The translations under genes were made by a program, and so were the position numbers. The notes beneath the pieces are model-generated. The model did not search any database, was not told the origin of the DNA, and saw nothing but the letters and a program-made list of their open reading frames with translations. Of a stretch of DNA of 50,912 nt, positions 1-10,331 are shown in pieces. This stretch comes from Geosiphon pyriformis (Eukaryota; Glomeromycota; Glomeromycetes; Archaeosporales; Geosiphonaceae), in NCBI GenBank assembly GCA_016748015.1, contig JAAOMT010000082.1:139863-190774 (forward strand), in the 5' to 3' direction. Within the stretch, counting starts at the first letter, position 1, and each line of letters starts with the position of its first letter.

Positions 1-771
1 TAACATAGTAGCAAACACCATCTCGCGATAGTGGCAAGCACCAGTTCACAATATCAGCCAACACCAACTGGTGATAGCAGCAAACACCAGGTTGAAATAT
101 CAAAAAGAAAGTATTTTCTCGTAGAACTACAAACATGTATATATACAGTAGTTTTAATATTGGGAAAGAATCAATCAAGTAATAAAAATCATAACTTATC
201 AAGCAATAGATCCAATTTTATCCAACAAACTCCACTTTAAATCATACTTTCAAATTAAATATCCCAAGAAACCTTTAAAATCAAAAAGAAATGAAAAAGA
301 ATATTTAAAACTGAACTATCACAACCCAAAGTATTAAGAAACTTACTTGTATTATTTATTGAATGAAACTATTATTCATCAACTGAATCCCTTGGAAGAA
401 TAATCCTTGATCAAGATTATTCACGTTGTTACTAATTGATAAAAGCTTTATTGTGAGAATTAGAAAAGCGCTAAAGACCATTAACATTCTGTGTTTCTAA
501 ATTAGAGAAACACATCAGGCAATTGCAAGGATAGCCTCAGAGAAGACCCCAGACAGTGGGTAGATTTCAGTTCAGCCTCTGAAAAGGAGTACATAAACAC
601 ACACAACAATCAAGAATTAAAGAATAACTTACATTGCAACAGTAAAAAGAAAGCCTTCAGTGTAACAAGTGACCTTATCACACAAATAGAATTGAGGAAC
701 TCACGAAAGACTGATTGCAATTAAAGCGGGATATCAGCAATTAAATATAACAAGAAAACCATCCCGTAACA
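1..771 (+). mobile_element. LTR of family F (left copy, 5' end outside window)
   Basis: Bases 331-771 reappear inverted at 50473-50912 with a few percent mismatch, so this is one copy of a dispersed repeat. It ends in GTAACA (766-771), like the other LTR families here. A TATA-like stretch (about 130-145) follows a tandem repeat, as in the U3 of the other LTRs. No primer-binding site follows base 771, so this is a 3' or solo LTR, with any internal region lying left of the window. The small ORF at 31-240 merely crosses the repeats and is not a gene. Confidence 0.65.
11..102 (+). repeat. 4 x 23-bp imperfect tandem repeat
   Basis: Four consecutive 23-base units begin at 11, 34, 57 and 80. Each starts GCAAACACCA or a close variant (GCAAGCACCA, GCCAACACCA) and ends near AATATCA or GATAGCA. 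They lie about 30 bases upstream of a TATATATA run, the same place where families A to E carry their own U3 repeats. A promoter or enhancer role is inferred. Confidence 0.75.
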
Positions 772-1291
772 CCATTATAACTGATAACAGTAGAACACAT
801 ACTGTTATTAGACCAAAGAAAACTACTACCAGAAAAGAAAAAATTGGTAGCAAAATAGATAAATATCTGTTGGAAAGTATAACAGCAGCTATACTCTCAT
901 CTTCCAGCACAATTAGAAAAACAATCCAAGAAATCTTGTCCATAGACAAAAATTTGTCATATAGAAGACAATTAGAACTTTATGGTTGCCTTAGAGAAAT
1001 TATAAAGGATATGAAACTCTTGAAAAAAACAATTTCAGAGATACAGACAGAAATTTTGGGCATTATATGATTAGATGTTCCAAGAGTTTTAACTATTGCT
1101 AAAAGAGCCAAAACTTTAATACAAAGATTTGGTCTCTTGAATACAAAACTCATTTTGCTTTAAATACTATATATCCTATTTACAAAAGACTTCAACAAAT
1201 TAGTTAGCTTTGAGTTAGATAAAACTCTTTAAATAGATTATATCATAAATAGCTTGATTTTACCAGAGCTCAATCTCTTTGGAAAAGATGA
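772..1291 (+). pseudogene. 3' internal end of a family-B gypsy element, unknown 3' ORF remnant
   Basis: Open frames (best 870-1070, 66 residues from an ATG) encode a Lys/Ile-rich, probably helical protein that I do not recognise. The segment ends in a purine-rich tract (1281-1291, GGAAAAGATGA) directly before the TG of the following LTR, as a polypurine tract should. By position it matches the uncharacterised ORF between integrase and 3' LTR in elements A, C and E, but I see no clear sequence match. The left side is cut by the family-F LTR. Confidence 0.45.
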
Positions 1292-2019
1292 TGTTATGAT
1301 TGAAACCTATACTTCTTATTAATTATCACATATATTAGCTACTGATGTTATATAATTAGCCACTTTATTTTTAGATAGTAATTATTGACCTGATCAATGA
1401 CCTGATTGTTGATCTGATTAATGATCTGATTATTGACTTAATTATTGACCTGATCATTGATCTAGTCATTGACTTGATCATTGATTACTTTTGATAGCTA
1501 TATAAGTAATGAATTTCTTAGCTGTAGAAAAGCATGTTAGAAATCAAAGAAATAAAATAAATAAAATAACAACTTTCATCTCAATTTTTCTCTTCTTGCT
1601 AATTTCTCTTCTCTATTTTTAAGTATCTGAACATCTTAAAAATAAAAAATTACTTATTGGTTATTTCTTACCTTTTTCCTAAAATATGTAATTGCAGTAT
1701 TTGAAGATTATTGAATAAAACATGACTGAAGAGTATATCTAATATCTGATATTGAATTCTAAGAGTGCCAACATAAGGCATAAAATTATACCAGTATGTG
1801 ATCATTTGTTGACAGTACAAACTATTCCTCTACCTTTAGATTTTCCAGTTATCTTTTGAAAAGTATAGTGACTGAGATATTTTATGAGACTGATTTCACA
1901 CATTGAATTCATACTCATTCAATTCACTTTTTAAAGTTGAATTCCTTTTTATTTCTTTCATCACCCTACAATTCTGTTTTCTCTTGCTATTTATTAGCTT
2001 TTTATTCCAACTCGTAACA
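1292..2019 (+). mobile_element. 3' LTR of a family-B element (left copy)
   Basis: Starts TGTTATG and ends GTAACA. It aligns over its full length with the LTR at 25123-25848, including the 12-bp repeat array, the TATAAGTAATGAATT-like promoter region and the terminal CAACTCGTAACA. A polypurine-like tract precedes it and integrase coding sequence of another element follows immediately. It is therefore the right end of a B element inserted into that integrase. Confidence 0.8.
1384..1479 (+). repeat. 8 x 12-bp tandem repeat in family-B U3
   Basis: Eight 12-base units of consensus ATTGACCTGATC, with transitions between units. Adjacent units create TGATCA palindromes. The array lies just upstream of the TATATAA-type promoter, and the other family-B LTR has the same number of units at 25215-25310. 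Confidence 0.85.
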
Positions 2020-2588
2020 ATACTATAAAACACACACTATTTGACTTAACATATAAAAAAACAACAACATTACCAATTAATTTTACAGTAGAAACATATT
2101 CAGTACAACCTATTACAGAAAAAAACTTTTAAAAAATACTATAATAAAAAGCCTATACACTTTTTAGTACTTTAGAAAGGAAACAACAAATAACAGCCAC
2201 TCATATTGAACACTTTCAAGCTTAACAAAAAGAACAGCATGACAACAAATTGCCACCAGTTACCAATGAATTCAAAGTTAGAAACAAAGTTTTCTTACAC
2301 AGAACTAAGACTAAAAAACAGTAGAGTGAAAAATTTGAACATAAATAAGATAGACTATTCTATATTTACAAAATCTTAAGCAATAAATCATATAAATTAA
2401 GACTTAATGACAAAATTTTTGTCAAAGTTGCACATGAAAATCAATTAAAATAATATTATTCAAGAAACAATCCTGAATTATTAATTTTACAAATTAATAC
2501 ATATTCCTCTTTAATTAATTTTGAAGATATTTTCCAAAATTTAGAATCAATAGTTGTAATAAAACAACAACCAAACCAAAATATTTAA
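2020..2588 (+). pseudogene. Integrase C-terminal remnant of gypsy element G
   Basis: The translation aligns, with stops, to the C-terminal third of the integrases of A (about 22900-23350) and E. It has the segment equivalent to ATPFELVY, then one equivalent to ETYSVQPITEKNF, then the SH3-like tail around DKIFVKVAHENQLK. The first codon of homology begins right after the family-B LTR, which places the B insertion inside this integrase. Many stops are at positions where A or E have Q, W or R. The catalytic core is not in the window. Confidence 0.75.
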
Positions 2589-3419
2589 TTAGTTATTATA
2601 TTAATATCCTCTTTAAATAATACAAAGTAGCAAAACACAAAAATAGAAAAATAATCAACAGAAATACCAAAACCAAAAATAATTTTTTTTTTTAAATTTT
2701 CTTTTTACAACAAATTCTTTCAAATTTTATAATGTTTATTTCTCAAAACATTCAACAAATATTCCAAAAACTAATAATAGTCTTGAAAACATGTTTTGAC
2801 TTATTTATAATAATTAATAGAAGTCAAATTAATTACATTCAAAAAGAAACTACAGTCTTAGTAGTAAACAATTCTAAAAGTTACCATCCTTATAAAAGAA
2901 ACACAAGAAATTATTTAGGAATTTAATTACCAAAACTTTTAAAGCAAGCTTTAAAAAAAAATCTTTTATTTGCTCTTATCAACATTCTACCAAATACTAC
3001 AATCCAACAAAAACTTCTATTATTCCTCAATAAACAAAACAATAAACATACTCTTATTTATAGATATTTTCATATTAAAAGAACATTTTATGAATAAAAA
3101 CTAAAACTTGAAACAACAAACATTATTCTTAAAACTATATAAAAACAAATTCACAATGAATTCAAAATAGCAGACAAACCAACAAACACCTATTACAAAC
3201 TTAAAGCAGTTCTTAAACTCTATAATTTATTCAATACTTGTAAAAATATTCTATAAAATCCAATACTTTAACCATTGAAAATTTAATATATTAACAAATT
3301 CACAAAACTGAAATTTTAACAATATTCAGATCAAATTACTTCAATAATTTTGGATTACTATCTCAATCTTATGGATAGTGCTTGGTTTTTAATAGAGCTC
3401 AGTCTTAAGAAAGAGATTA
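2589..3419 (+). pseudogene. Decayed 3' ORF region and polypurine tract of element G
   Basis: AT-rich sequence with broken open frames (longest 2732-2926) that match nothing I recognise. It occupies the place of the 3' ORF seen in A, C and E. The last bases (about 3396-3419, GAGCTCAGTCTTAAGAAAGA then GATTA) align with the equivalent end of element A (GAGCTCAATATTAAAAGGAG then GAAATAA). This marks a polypurine tract directly before an LTR start. Confidence 0.5.
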
Positions 3420-3790
3420 TATTATTAGCAGAATTTAGTTATTAATTAGCATGAAATTAATCTTATAATTTCTATTATTAATTAGTATACATTATTATCA
3501 TTTCAATTATTACTTATTAATTAATCAAATTATTAAATATCACCATTTAATTAATAATCCAATTTGTATTATAAAAATTAAAATGATCAAATTACACAAT
3601 ATCCTGAACCATTTAATATTCAAAAATTGGCCGAAATTTGGTAAAAATTGGCCAAAATAATTAATAAGTTATAGAAATAACTTGTAGTTTGCCAAAATAA
3701 TAACAAAAGAAAAAGTGTAAATTCAAAGACTAATACTACAACAAATTGTATAAAAAAAGAGCTTCTCTTTTCAAGAAAATGTATTTTACT
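3420..3790 (+). repeat. 5' portion of the element G 3' LTR (one arm of an inverted pair)
   Basis: Begins TATTATTAGC right after the polypurine tract. It is related, inverted and diverged, to 7757-8138. The two share a segment around ATGAAATTAATCTTATAATT, a segment around AAATTTCGGCCAATTTTTG, and AAAAGAGCTTCTCTTTTCAAG-like sequence (a few substitutions in the other copy). The right boundary of this LTR is not clear. Confidence 0.5.
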
Positions 3791-4468
3791 CAGAATTATC
3801 TTATTTTAGATATTTTAATTAGAACAAATTATCTCTTATATATCTTTACAAAAATCAAATAAAAATTAAAATTTCGAAAACCAAAACCTTAATTATTATA
3901 CTTGAAATTCACAAAAAAAAAACCCAATTAACATTTTAAAATTAATTAGTTACCAATTTCAATAATTTGTTAGTAATTCTAGACCTAGATAGAAAATAAT
4001 TCTCTTGATAAAACTCTATTTCTTTTACATTTTTTTTCTTTTTTTTTTCTTTTTTTATTATAACTATTAAAGTAGTCTATAGACAAGATTTCTGTAAAAA
4101 GTTGACTTTTACAGCAAAGTAACTACATATTTTAGTAAGCTTTTAGACAAACAATTTCTGGAAAAAAGTTGATATTTATTACAACATAATTACATAAAGT
4201 AATTAGCACAAAATTGGTTATTTTACTTATAAATCCAGCAGTTCAAATTATAAGAGATAATTTAAAAATAAATTCAATTATCAGAGATTTAACTACTTTT
4301 TTTAATTGTGAATTTACAGCAAACAGACATTAACAACATTCAAGAAAAAAGACCAAAAACCTTTAGTAATACTAGTTTTTGAGAAACAAGCTAGCTATAG
4401 CTAACTGTTTGTCTTATTTCTCTGATGTAAACTCCTTAAACTCCTATACAGCAGACTCAATTAGCCAT
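3791..4468. other. Gene-free AT-rich stretch
   Basis: No usable open frame, RNA gene or clear repeat boundary. It may contain the rest of the element G LTR, but I could not find its end. The sequence before 4469 does not resemble the 3' end of elements A, C or E, so D's LTR is not a shared 3' LTR. Confidence 0.5.
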
Positions 4469-5321
4469 TATTACTCATAGAAAAAAATGTATAAAAAAAA
4501 TAGTAAAAAAAACAGATAGACCAATAGGAGAATTGTAGTTAACACATAAGCACATTGCTTAACAATATGAAGCAATATCAAAAATTATGGCACATTGTTC
4601 AGCAATGTAGAACAATATTAGGAAATTAGAACCCATTGCTCAGCAATGTGAATATTGTTCAAGAAATTATAGCATATTACTTGAGAATATAAGTGATCTT
4701 ATAGAATCCAAATTATGTATATATAATAAGAACACTAAAAGCAGAAAAAATAGATTTCTCAGAAAAAAAAGACAGCTTAGTTAGAATTATCACTATTAAT
4801 AAAAAGAATAATTATTTACTATCTAAATCATTCTTTTCACTATTAACACTATATGTTGATAGTATTTAATACTTAATCACACTAAAACAATAGCTCTTGA
4901 TTATGGCTATTAACAGAATACTAATTTTTGTTGTCTTGGCTTATTTCTTTATTTTTTTTATTTTATTTTATTTTTTTTATTCATTTTCTTGTTGTTATCA
5001 ATTGATTTAAGAATTATATATAGATTAATTGATATTAAAAATTGCTTAGTAAAAAATCTCTGCAAATAGATAGAACACATAAAAATTATGAATTGTTTAC
5101 CAAAAAAGTACCAGCCATTAAGCTGAGAAAAAAATTGACAAAATTGCAATTCTGAGAAGTTACAAATAAAACAATACTTAAATCTCTGTCTATTATACAA
5201 AGAATTTAACCAAAACCTTCAGATATGAAAAATCTTCAGATAATACCAATTTTATTAACTATTAAGTACCAAGTTATGAGTTTGTTATTTGATTTAAGAC
5301 TCCAAATAATTATCTGTAATA
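4469..5321 (+). mobile_element. 5' LTR of element D
   Basis: Starts TATTACTC (TGTTACTC with one G-to-A change) and ends CTGTAATA. The U3 holds degenerate palindromes of the CACATTGNTCAGCAATGTG type (4591-4609, 4642-4660), followed by a TATATATAA box (about 4717). The CTATTAAC/GTTGATAG hairpin lies at 4840-4862. This U3 type is shared with element C, while A and E carry GAATTCC repeats there instead. Confidence 0.8.
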
Positions 5322-5340
5322 TTTGGTGCTTTCTGTAAGA
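5322..5340 (+). other. Primer-binding site of element D
   Basis: TTTGGTGCTTTCTGTAAG follows the LTR. After a TT spacer, TGGTGC matches the PBS of A, C and E (TGGTGCTTCCTGTGAGG type). The implied primer is a tRNA ending in GGGAGCACCA or a close variant. Confidence 0.7.
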
Positions 5341-5383
5341 TATAATCTTACAGAGAACCAGTACCAACAACAATTATTCAAAA

Positions 5384-7135
5384 GTGACTGAATCAAAAAG
5401 AATAGAGACAAACCATTTAGGATTTGCCAAATCTTTATTTCAATACTACTGTTAATGTTTGGGATTAATCAGCAACCACCTATTAGCAAAATTAGTCTTT
5501 AATTTCTATGTTAATAAGAGAATTTCATATTTTCTAAAAGCACTAGTAGATACTAAATTAGCCAGAAAAAATTTTTACAATAAATTAATTCAAAATACCA
5601 GCCTACCAATAAATTATAATTTTGCATTAATTATTACTGAAATTAATAAAGAAATTGAAAATTATACTTAACAGAAATATCTAATTACCTATACAAACAA
5701 AGACAAAGGGAGACTACAAACATCAGCAGTAACATCTCAGAGAATACAACTACTCATTTGAAAGAAAAAAAGAGTTGAATCACCAACTAATTCCTCATAT
5801 CACTATATATCTGGAAGTACTATCAACATTTCATCAACAAATGTGTTCATATTAACTACAAAAACATTATCAGCTCAACTTTTATTTCAAAATAAACAAA
5901 AGAAAGTAGAGTTATTAAGAACTTATGGAAAATATTTTGAAAGATTTAACTTGTGATTACCAACATCATCAAGATTTTAATCTCTGGCACCTCAACCTGA
6001 TTTCAGAACCACCAGTCCTTGAGAAAAAACCAATTCAGAAAAAAAAAAAAAGAAGATCAAGAATTTAATTACCAAAACTCAATACCAGAAAACCTGAAAA
6101 TCCAAACTTTGATTGTTCCAACTTAGCAAAATCAAAACAATTCAAACCCTAATATTAATAATCAACAATACTTACCTCTAGTAATCATAATTAATCCACC
6201 ACTAATTGCTGTATTACAACAACAACAACAATTACTCCAACAATTGTCATTATAATACTAACCAATTGTACCAATGATATATGTACTAATCACCAAATTA
6301 GAAAAGTTTACTAACAAAAAAGATAATGCCCAAGTATGGCTTAACAATATAGAAAAAGCCATCACAACCAATAGATGAAATGATGTCAGAGCTCTCCAAG
6401 CCATTTCATATTTCTTACAGGATACTACCAATTTCTGATATTAGAGTTTGATTCAGAAACCCCAAAATTTCAATGCATTTAAAGTGGAATTTTTAAGATA
6501 CTTTAGTAATAACAACAGCATTAATTACTTAGCCAATATGTTTACCATTATCAAACAAGAAAACACTAAAGTGGTCACTATTTACTTAGAATACTTCCAT
6601 CAAAATCTGCACCAAATCCAAGCAATTGATACTACCTACTTTACTGAACCACAAATCTTGAACCAGTTCATCCACAATTTGCACAGTAATATCCTTCAAT
6701 ACATATGTGTATACATTTAGCCAACTTTCAAGCTGTAGTTACACACACTAGAGATCTTGAATTTATTGAACTTAAAGCCAATTACACCTAAGCCATAAAT
6801 CTAGTAATAAATAAATTATCTGACTTGAATTCCAAATTGAAGCAGTTCAATGATTTAATCAATCAAAAACTCAAAGAATACTTAGCTAACAATCAAACAA
6901 TATATCAACCTCTACAATAATGCAATAATTCAAAAAACTCAAATTGTTTCCAAAATCAGTTACATCCAGCATCATTATCCAATTAATTGTGACAACCAAA
7001 GATGTGTGTTTGCTACAATTGTGATAAATAAGATCACATCAGAGCTAGCTGCCAAGTTTATAACAATAACTCAAGATTAGAAAATCAATATCAAAACCCT
7101 AATCACAGGTTTTAAACTCAGAATTATTACTTAAA
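5384..7135 (+). pseudogene. Gag of element D (decayed)
   Basis: Homology starts at a GTG (5384), where E has ATG. It then follows the gag of A and E: N-terminal segment around LGFAKSLFQYYC, low-complexity Gln/Asn/Pro linker (about 6100-6280), and capsid-like region with FSNNNSINYLANMFTIIKQE (around 6500-6560). The CCHC knuckle is at 7011-7052 (CYNC, then H and C in CX2CX4HX4C spacing, with a stop inside). The gag packages RNA in virus-like particles. This copy has many in-frame stops and cannot make a full protein. Confidence 0.75.
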
Positions 7136-7409
7136 TTAAGATCAATATTAACCAAATTACTCACAAATAATACTGCAGCCAATATACCAACTTCCAATTT
7201 ATCAGACTTCAGCACCTGTAATATATCAGTCACAGCTGCAAATAATCTATTAACTCTAATCAATCTAAACACCACTCCAGAACACAGCTTAAATAATATT
7301 TAGAATTCAAAAACTAAAAAACACACAGCAAAACTGGAGATCAGCAATAGTAGTCTACCAATCAATTTTCAGTTCATCAACCCAACAATTAGGATTACAC
7401 CAGTGGAGT

Positions 7410-7756
7410 TTGGAAACTGAATACATCCAAAACCTGAATTTTCAATATTATTTAAGTCTTCTAATGATCCCAAAAGATGCCATATTCAGCAACCAGAAAT
7501 CTAACCAAAAACAACTAATTAACAACATACCACCAGCAACTATTATTAATAACAAAACCTTAGCAGTTATTTTTTCCTTTAAAATTGAGAAACCAACTGA
7601 AATGCTTTTTTTTAGTGGAGCCATTCTAAACACCAAAGCAATTACTGCAATATACACTGATGTCAAGATTGATAGTCAGTCAATCAAACTGATCCTTAAT
7701 AGCAGGTCAGCAGATAGTATTATTACATAACAACTTATAAACCAATTAGATATTAA
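7410..7756 (+). pseudogene. Retropepsin-like protease start of element D (dead)
   Basis: An open frame matches the gag-protease junction and protease start of A, C and E, including a segment like FSGAILNTKAITAIYTD. The catalytic motif, DSGSADS in E, reads NSRSADS here, so the catalytic Asp and its Gly are both lost, each explained by a G-to-A type change. Homology ends about 20 residues further on, at the inverted LTR. Confidence 0.75.
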
Positions 7757-8138
7757 GATACATTTTTTTGAAGAAAAAAGCTCTTCTTTTATATATTTTT
7801 AAATAATATTTATTAAAGTTCTAATACTCTTTTTTTTGTAATTTTTTCTCTGAATTTTTTAAAACTAATTATAAATTTCAGTAAACTCTTTATATTTTAG
7901 TAAATTATTGCAAAATTCGTGGATTTTTGCATATTTCGACCAATTTTTACTGTTATAAAATTCGAGTTTAGTTATATTTGTGTATTTACATAATTTGAAT
8001 TATTAATTAAAATATAAATAATTAATAATTTATGAAATAATAATAAAATATAATTTGATTAATATATAATAGGGAATAATAAGAATTATAAAATTAATTT
8101 TATGTTAATTTTTATTTACTTTTAGTTGATAATAATGT
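7757..8138 (-). repeat. Inverted, diverged copy of the element G LTR
   Basis: On the minus strand this follows the same order of blocks as 3420-3790, from an ATTATTATC-type start through AAAATTAATTTTATAATT to AAAAGAAGAGC. It abuts the truncated protease of element D. Divergence looks large and I could not define the exact ends. Confidence 0.5.
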
Positions 8139-8762
8139 ATTGCAGATAGATTAATTTAGCAATTTTTTATATTTATTAATATTTTTATTTAAATATAAAA
8201 AACTTAAAATATCTTATATAATTTAACAAAATCTTTTTTAAACAACTTATTTTAAAAAATACAAAATTTTTTTATATTTAATAAAATTATTATAATTATT
8301 TTTATATGAATAATTTTATATTTTATTTTTATTATGTTTAAATTTTTTATAATTTTTTATTTAAGCTTATATTTTAAATATTAATTAAAAATTAACTTAA
8401 TTATAATAAATAACAAATATATATTTTATTTATAATATATATTTAACTAAAACTTAAAACTTTGTTTGTTATTTTCAAAATTAATTTTATTAAACAATTT
8501 TAAATAAAAATTTAAATTATATCTTTTAAAAATAATATTAATAAATATCAACATAATACATTAAAATAAATAGAACTTAATATTTAAACATCTTAATTTT
8601 ACAAATATATTTGTAAAAATAATATATTATTTACTTTTTTCTAAACAAATTTTTAATTACATATAATATTAATGTAAATTTGTTTAAATAAACAGTTACT
8701 AATTTCTATTATAAAACAATATGCATAATTTATATATAAACAAAAAAAACTCTATTTTTGTT
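8139..8762. other. Extremely AT-rich gene-free stretch
   Basis: Almost entirely A and T; one 60-base line sampled at 8401 has only four G/C. No believable open frame, RNA gene or repeat structure. The composition changes abruptly at the adapter sequence at 8763. Confidence 0.7.
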
Positions 8763-8781
8763 AGATGTGTATAAGAGACAG
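8763..8781 (+). other. Tn5 mosaic end (Nextera adapter) left in the assembly
   Basis: The 19 bases AGATGTGTATAAGAGACAG are identical to the Tn5 mosaic end used in transposase-based library kits. Read with the gene on the minus strand they give the peptide VSYTHL, a familiar sign of this contamination in protein databases. Neither side carries further adapter bases. The sequences left (AT-rich) and right (CR-type gene) may therefore not be neighbours in the real genome. Confidence 0.95.
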
Positions 8782-10331
8782 CCTTTAATGTATCAACACG
8801 TTTGCAGTCCTTCTCTAAGCCATAGAGTTCACTCTCCGGAACAACTTTCTGGACATGGTCTTCAAAGAAAGTAATTGTAGAATGTCCGAAGTCCAATGAC
8901 TTACCGAGAGGGATTACTTTAGCAGGGAACGCATTCTTTGTGATCATGGTTTTAAGGATACGAACAATATTGATGCATATCTTGACAGATGTGTATCGAG
9001 CTTTGAGATCATACAGGTAAAGTTCTGTGGACAGTGGAACCAACGTCTTGCTGGGACCATCAATTGCATAAAAGCACATAATGTCCTTTGCTACAGCAAA
9101 ACAAATTAAAAATTGAATATTCCCGAAATATAATGGATCGAGCTTGCTAAACTTGGATATGAGCTCTTCTTTGGCAGTTTCAAGATCGATTCGTGCAGCC
9201 TTCTCTTCATTTTTTATCACTACTACATCTTTAACATATCCAAGAAGATCAGGTCTAGTATTTTTTATTGTCGCTGGAGTGCTTTTTGATTTCGTTGTAT
9301 ATCTCCTTAGAAAACAAAGTGTAAAATTAATGTTAGACATGGAAACAAAAACTAATAAACACTAAGAACAGCATACAAAATGAAAACATACCTCTCATTC
9401 GCGTTACGGGAAAATTCGATTTGAAAATCAGAGTTACTGCAAAGTAATTCCAGAGGAAATGTGATTAATCTATCCACGGCCCCAGCCAGCTGTATTTCGG
9501 TTTTAATTTGGGTAAACCTCGTCTCAGAAAGGGCAGCCTTGATCACAATTGCTAATTCACTCGCCCTATCTATTTCATCATAATAGATACAGTCATCAAG
9601 TTCTCGAAACTGGCATTTGTCAAAATAAGATAATATTGTCAATTATGAATAGATTAAGAACAGCTAATATGAAAATCAAGGTCATACTTTTCCTAAGTCC
9701 GAGTATAAACACACGGGAAGCTTTGCAAGAAGAGGCCTATTAATGAGGTCCACCAACTGGCCAGCATGAGTTGGCAGAGTATCAAATGGCTGAATGAGGT
9801 TTTCACATAGAAACTTAGTCTTGTCGGGCTCTATTGTTCAAATTGTTAAAAACTGGGGGGCTATCAACATTAACGTATAAATCTGTGTTAAAAGGTACAA
9901 TACCGCTGCGTGGTCTTTTTGGAGGACGCTCGAGTTCTGCAAGTGAAACAACATTCAAGAACGTTGAAGTTGCGAGTGCAACACTCATGAGTCAGTCATT
10001 ACCCAAAGTCATAAACTCTGTCCCCAACGTTCAAGTCACAAGTCACGAAGTCGTTACCTATCAACGTATCTTGTAATTTTTCCATCTGCAACTCCCATCT
10101 ATCTTTGCTCGCCTCCAGCTTTTTTTCTTGCTTTTCCAGATCTTCCTTTTCTTCTATCCATGCCTCTTTTTCATCAGTATCCGTCCACTTTTTTACTCTC
10201 AGATTCCTCTTCAACTCTTCTAATCTATCTCCCTTCTCACCCTCCATAAACTTCTCTAGCTTCTCCACGCATCTCTCATAATGGGTCGTAGCCACCTCTA
10301 ATTGACGTTTAATATCTTCAACAGCAGACAT
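8782..10331 (-). CDS. CR (Crinkler-type) effector-like gene, four exons, 3' end missing, exon 2 frameshifted
   Basis: I infer exons 10331-10058, 9936-9688, 9609-9392 and 9305-8782, with GT-AG introns of 121, 78 and 86 bases. Phases agree except in exon 2, which has one base too many (switch near 9822-9840). Exon 1 starts with ATG in the context AACACC and encodes about 90 charged residues with heptad character, a likely coiled coil. Exon 2 opens with a basic cluster (PPKRPR), a possible nuclear signal. Exon 4 has RPDLLGYV followed about 10 residues on by NEEK, resembling the PD-(D/E)XK core of CR-type proteins. It then has a strand-turn-strand region (GHSTITFF, VQKVV) like a kinase N-lobe. 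It has no signal peptide. In CR families these domains are proposed to act on host or rival DNA and signalling. The gene stops at the adapter, so the kinase-like part is cut. The sequence is much richer in G/C than its flanks. The domain calls are from memory of the family and are moderately sure. Confidence 0.55.

Larger units (their letters stand above)
4469..7756 (+). mobile_element. Element D: truncated gypsy element (5' LTR, gag, start of protease)
   Basis: Has a 5' LTR, primer-binding site, gag, CCHC knuckle and the beginning of the aspartic protease. It stops abruptly at about 7756, where an inverted G-type LTR begins. Its relatives are A, C and E. It is the most decayed of the four, with stops or substitutions in most motifs, which suggests the oldest insertion. 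Protease remainder, dUTPase, RT and integrase are absent. Confidence 0.8.

Noticed and set aside
31-240. 69-codon ORF starting in the 23-bp repeats
   Set aside because: Starts on GTG inside the tandem units and has no homologous features; part of an LTR.
2732-2926. 64-codon ORF as a host gene
   Set aside because: Sits between integrase remnant and polypurine tract of element G, is AT-driven in composition and has no recognisable motif.
3791-4468. tRNA or other RNA gene in AT-rich gaps
   Set aside because: No cloverleaf, A/B box pair or stable structured region could be seen in the gaps at 3791-4468, 8139-8762 and 10332-11290.
9144-9365. Plus-strand ORFs at 9144-9365, 9549-9743 and 9834-10076
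   Set aside because: They lie opposite the exons and introns of the minus-strand CR-type gene, which has consistent splice phases and domain motifs.
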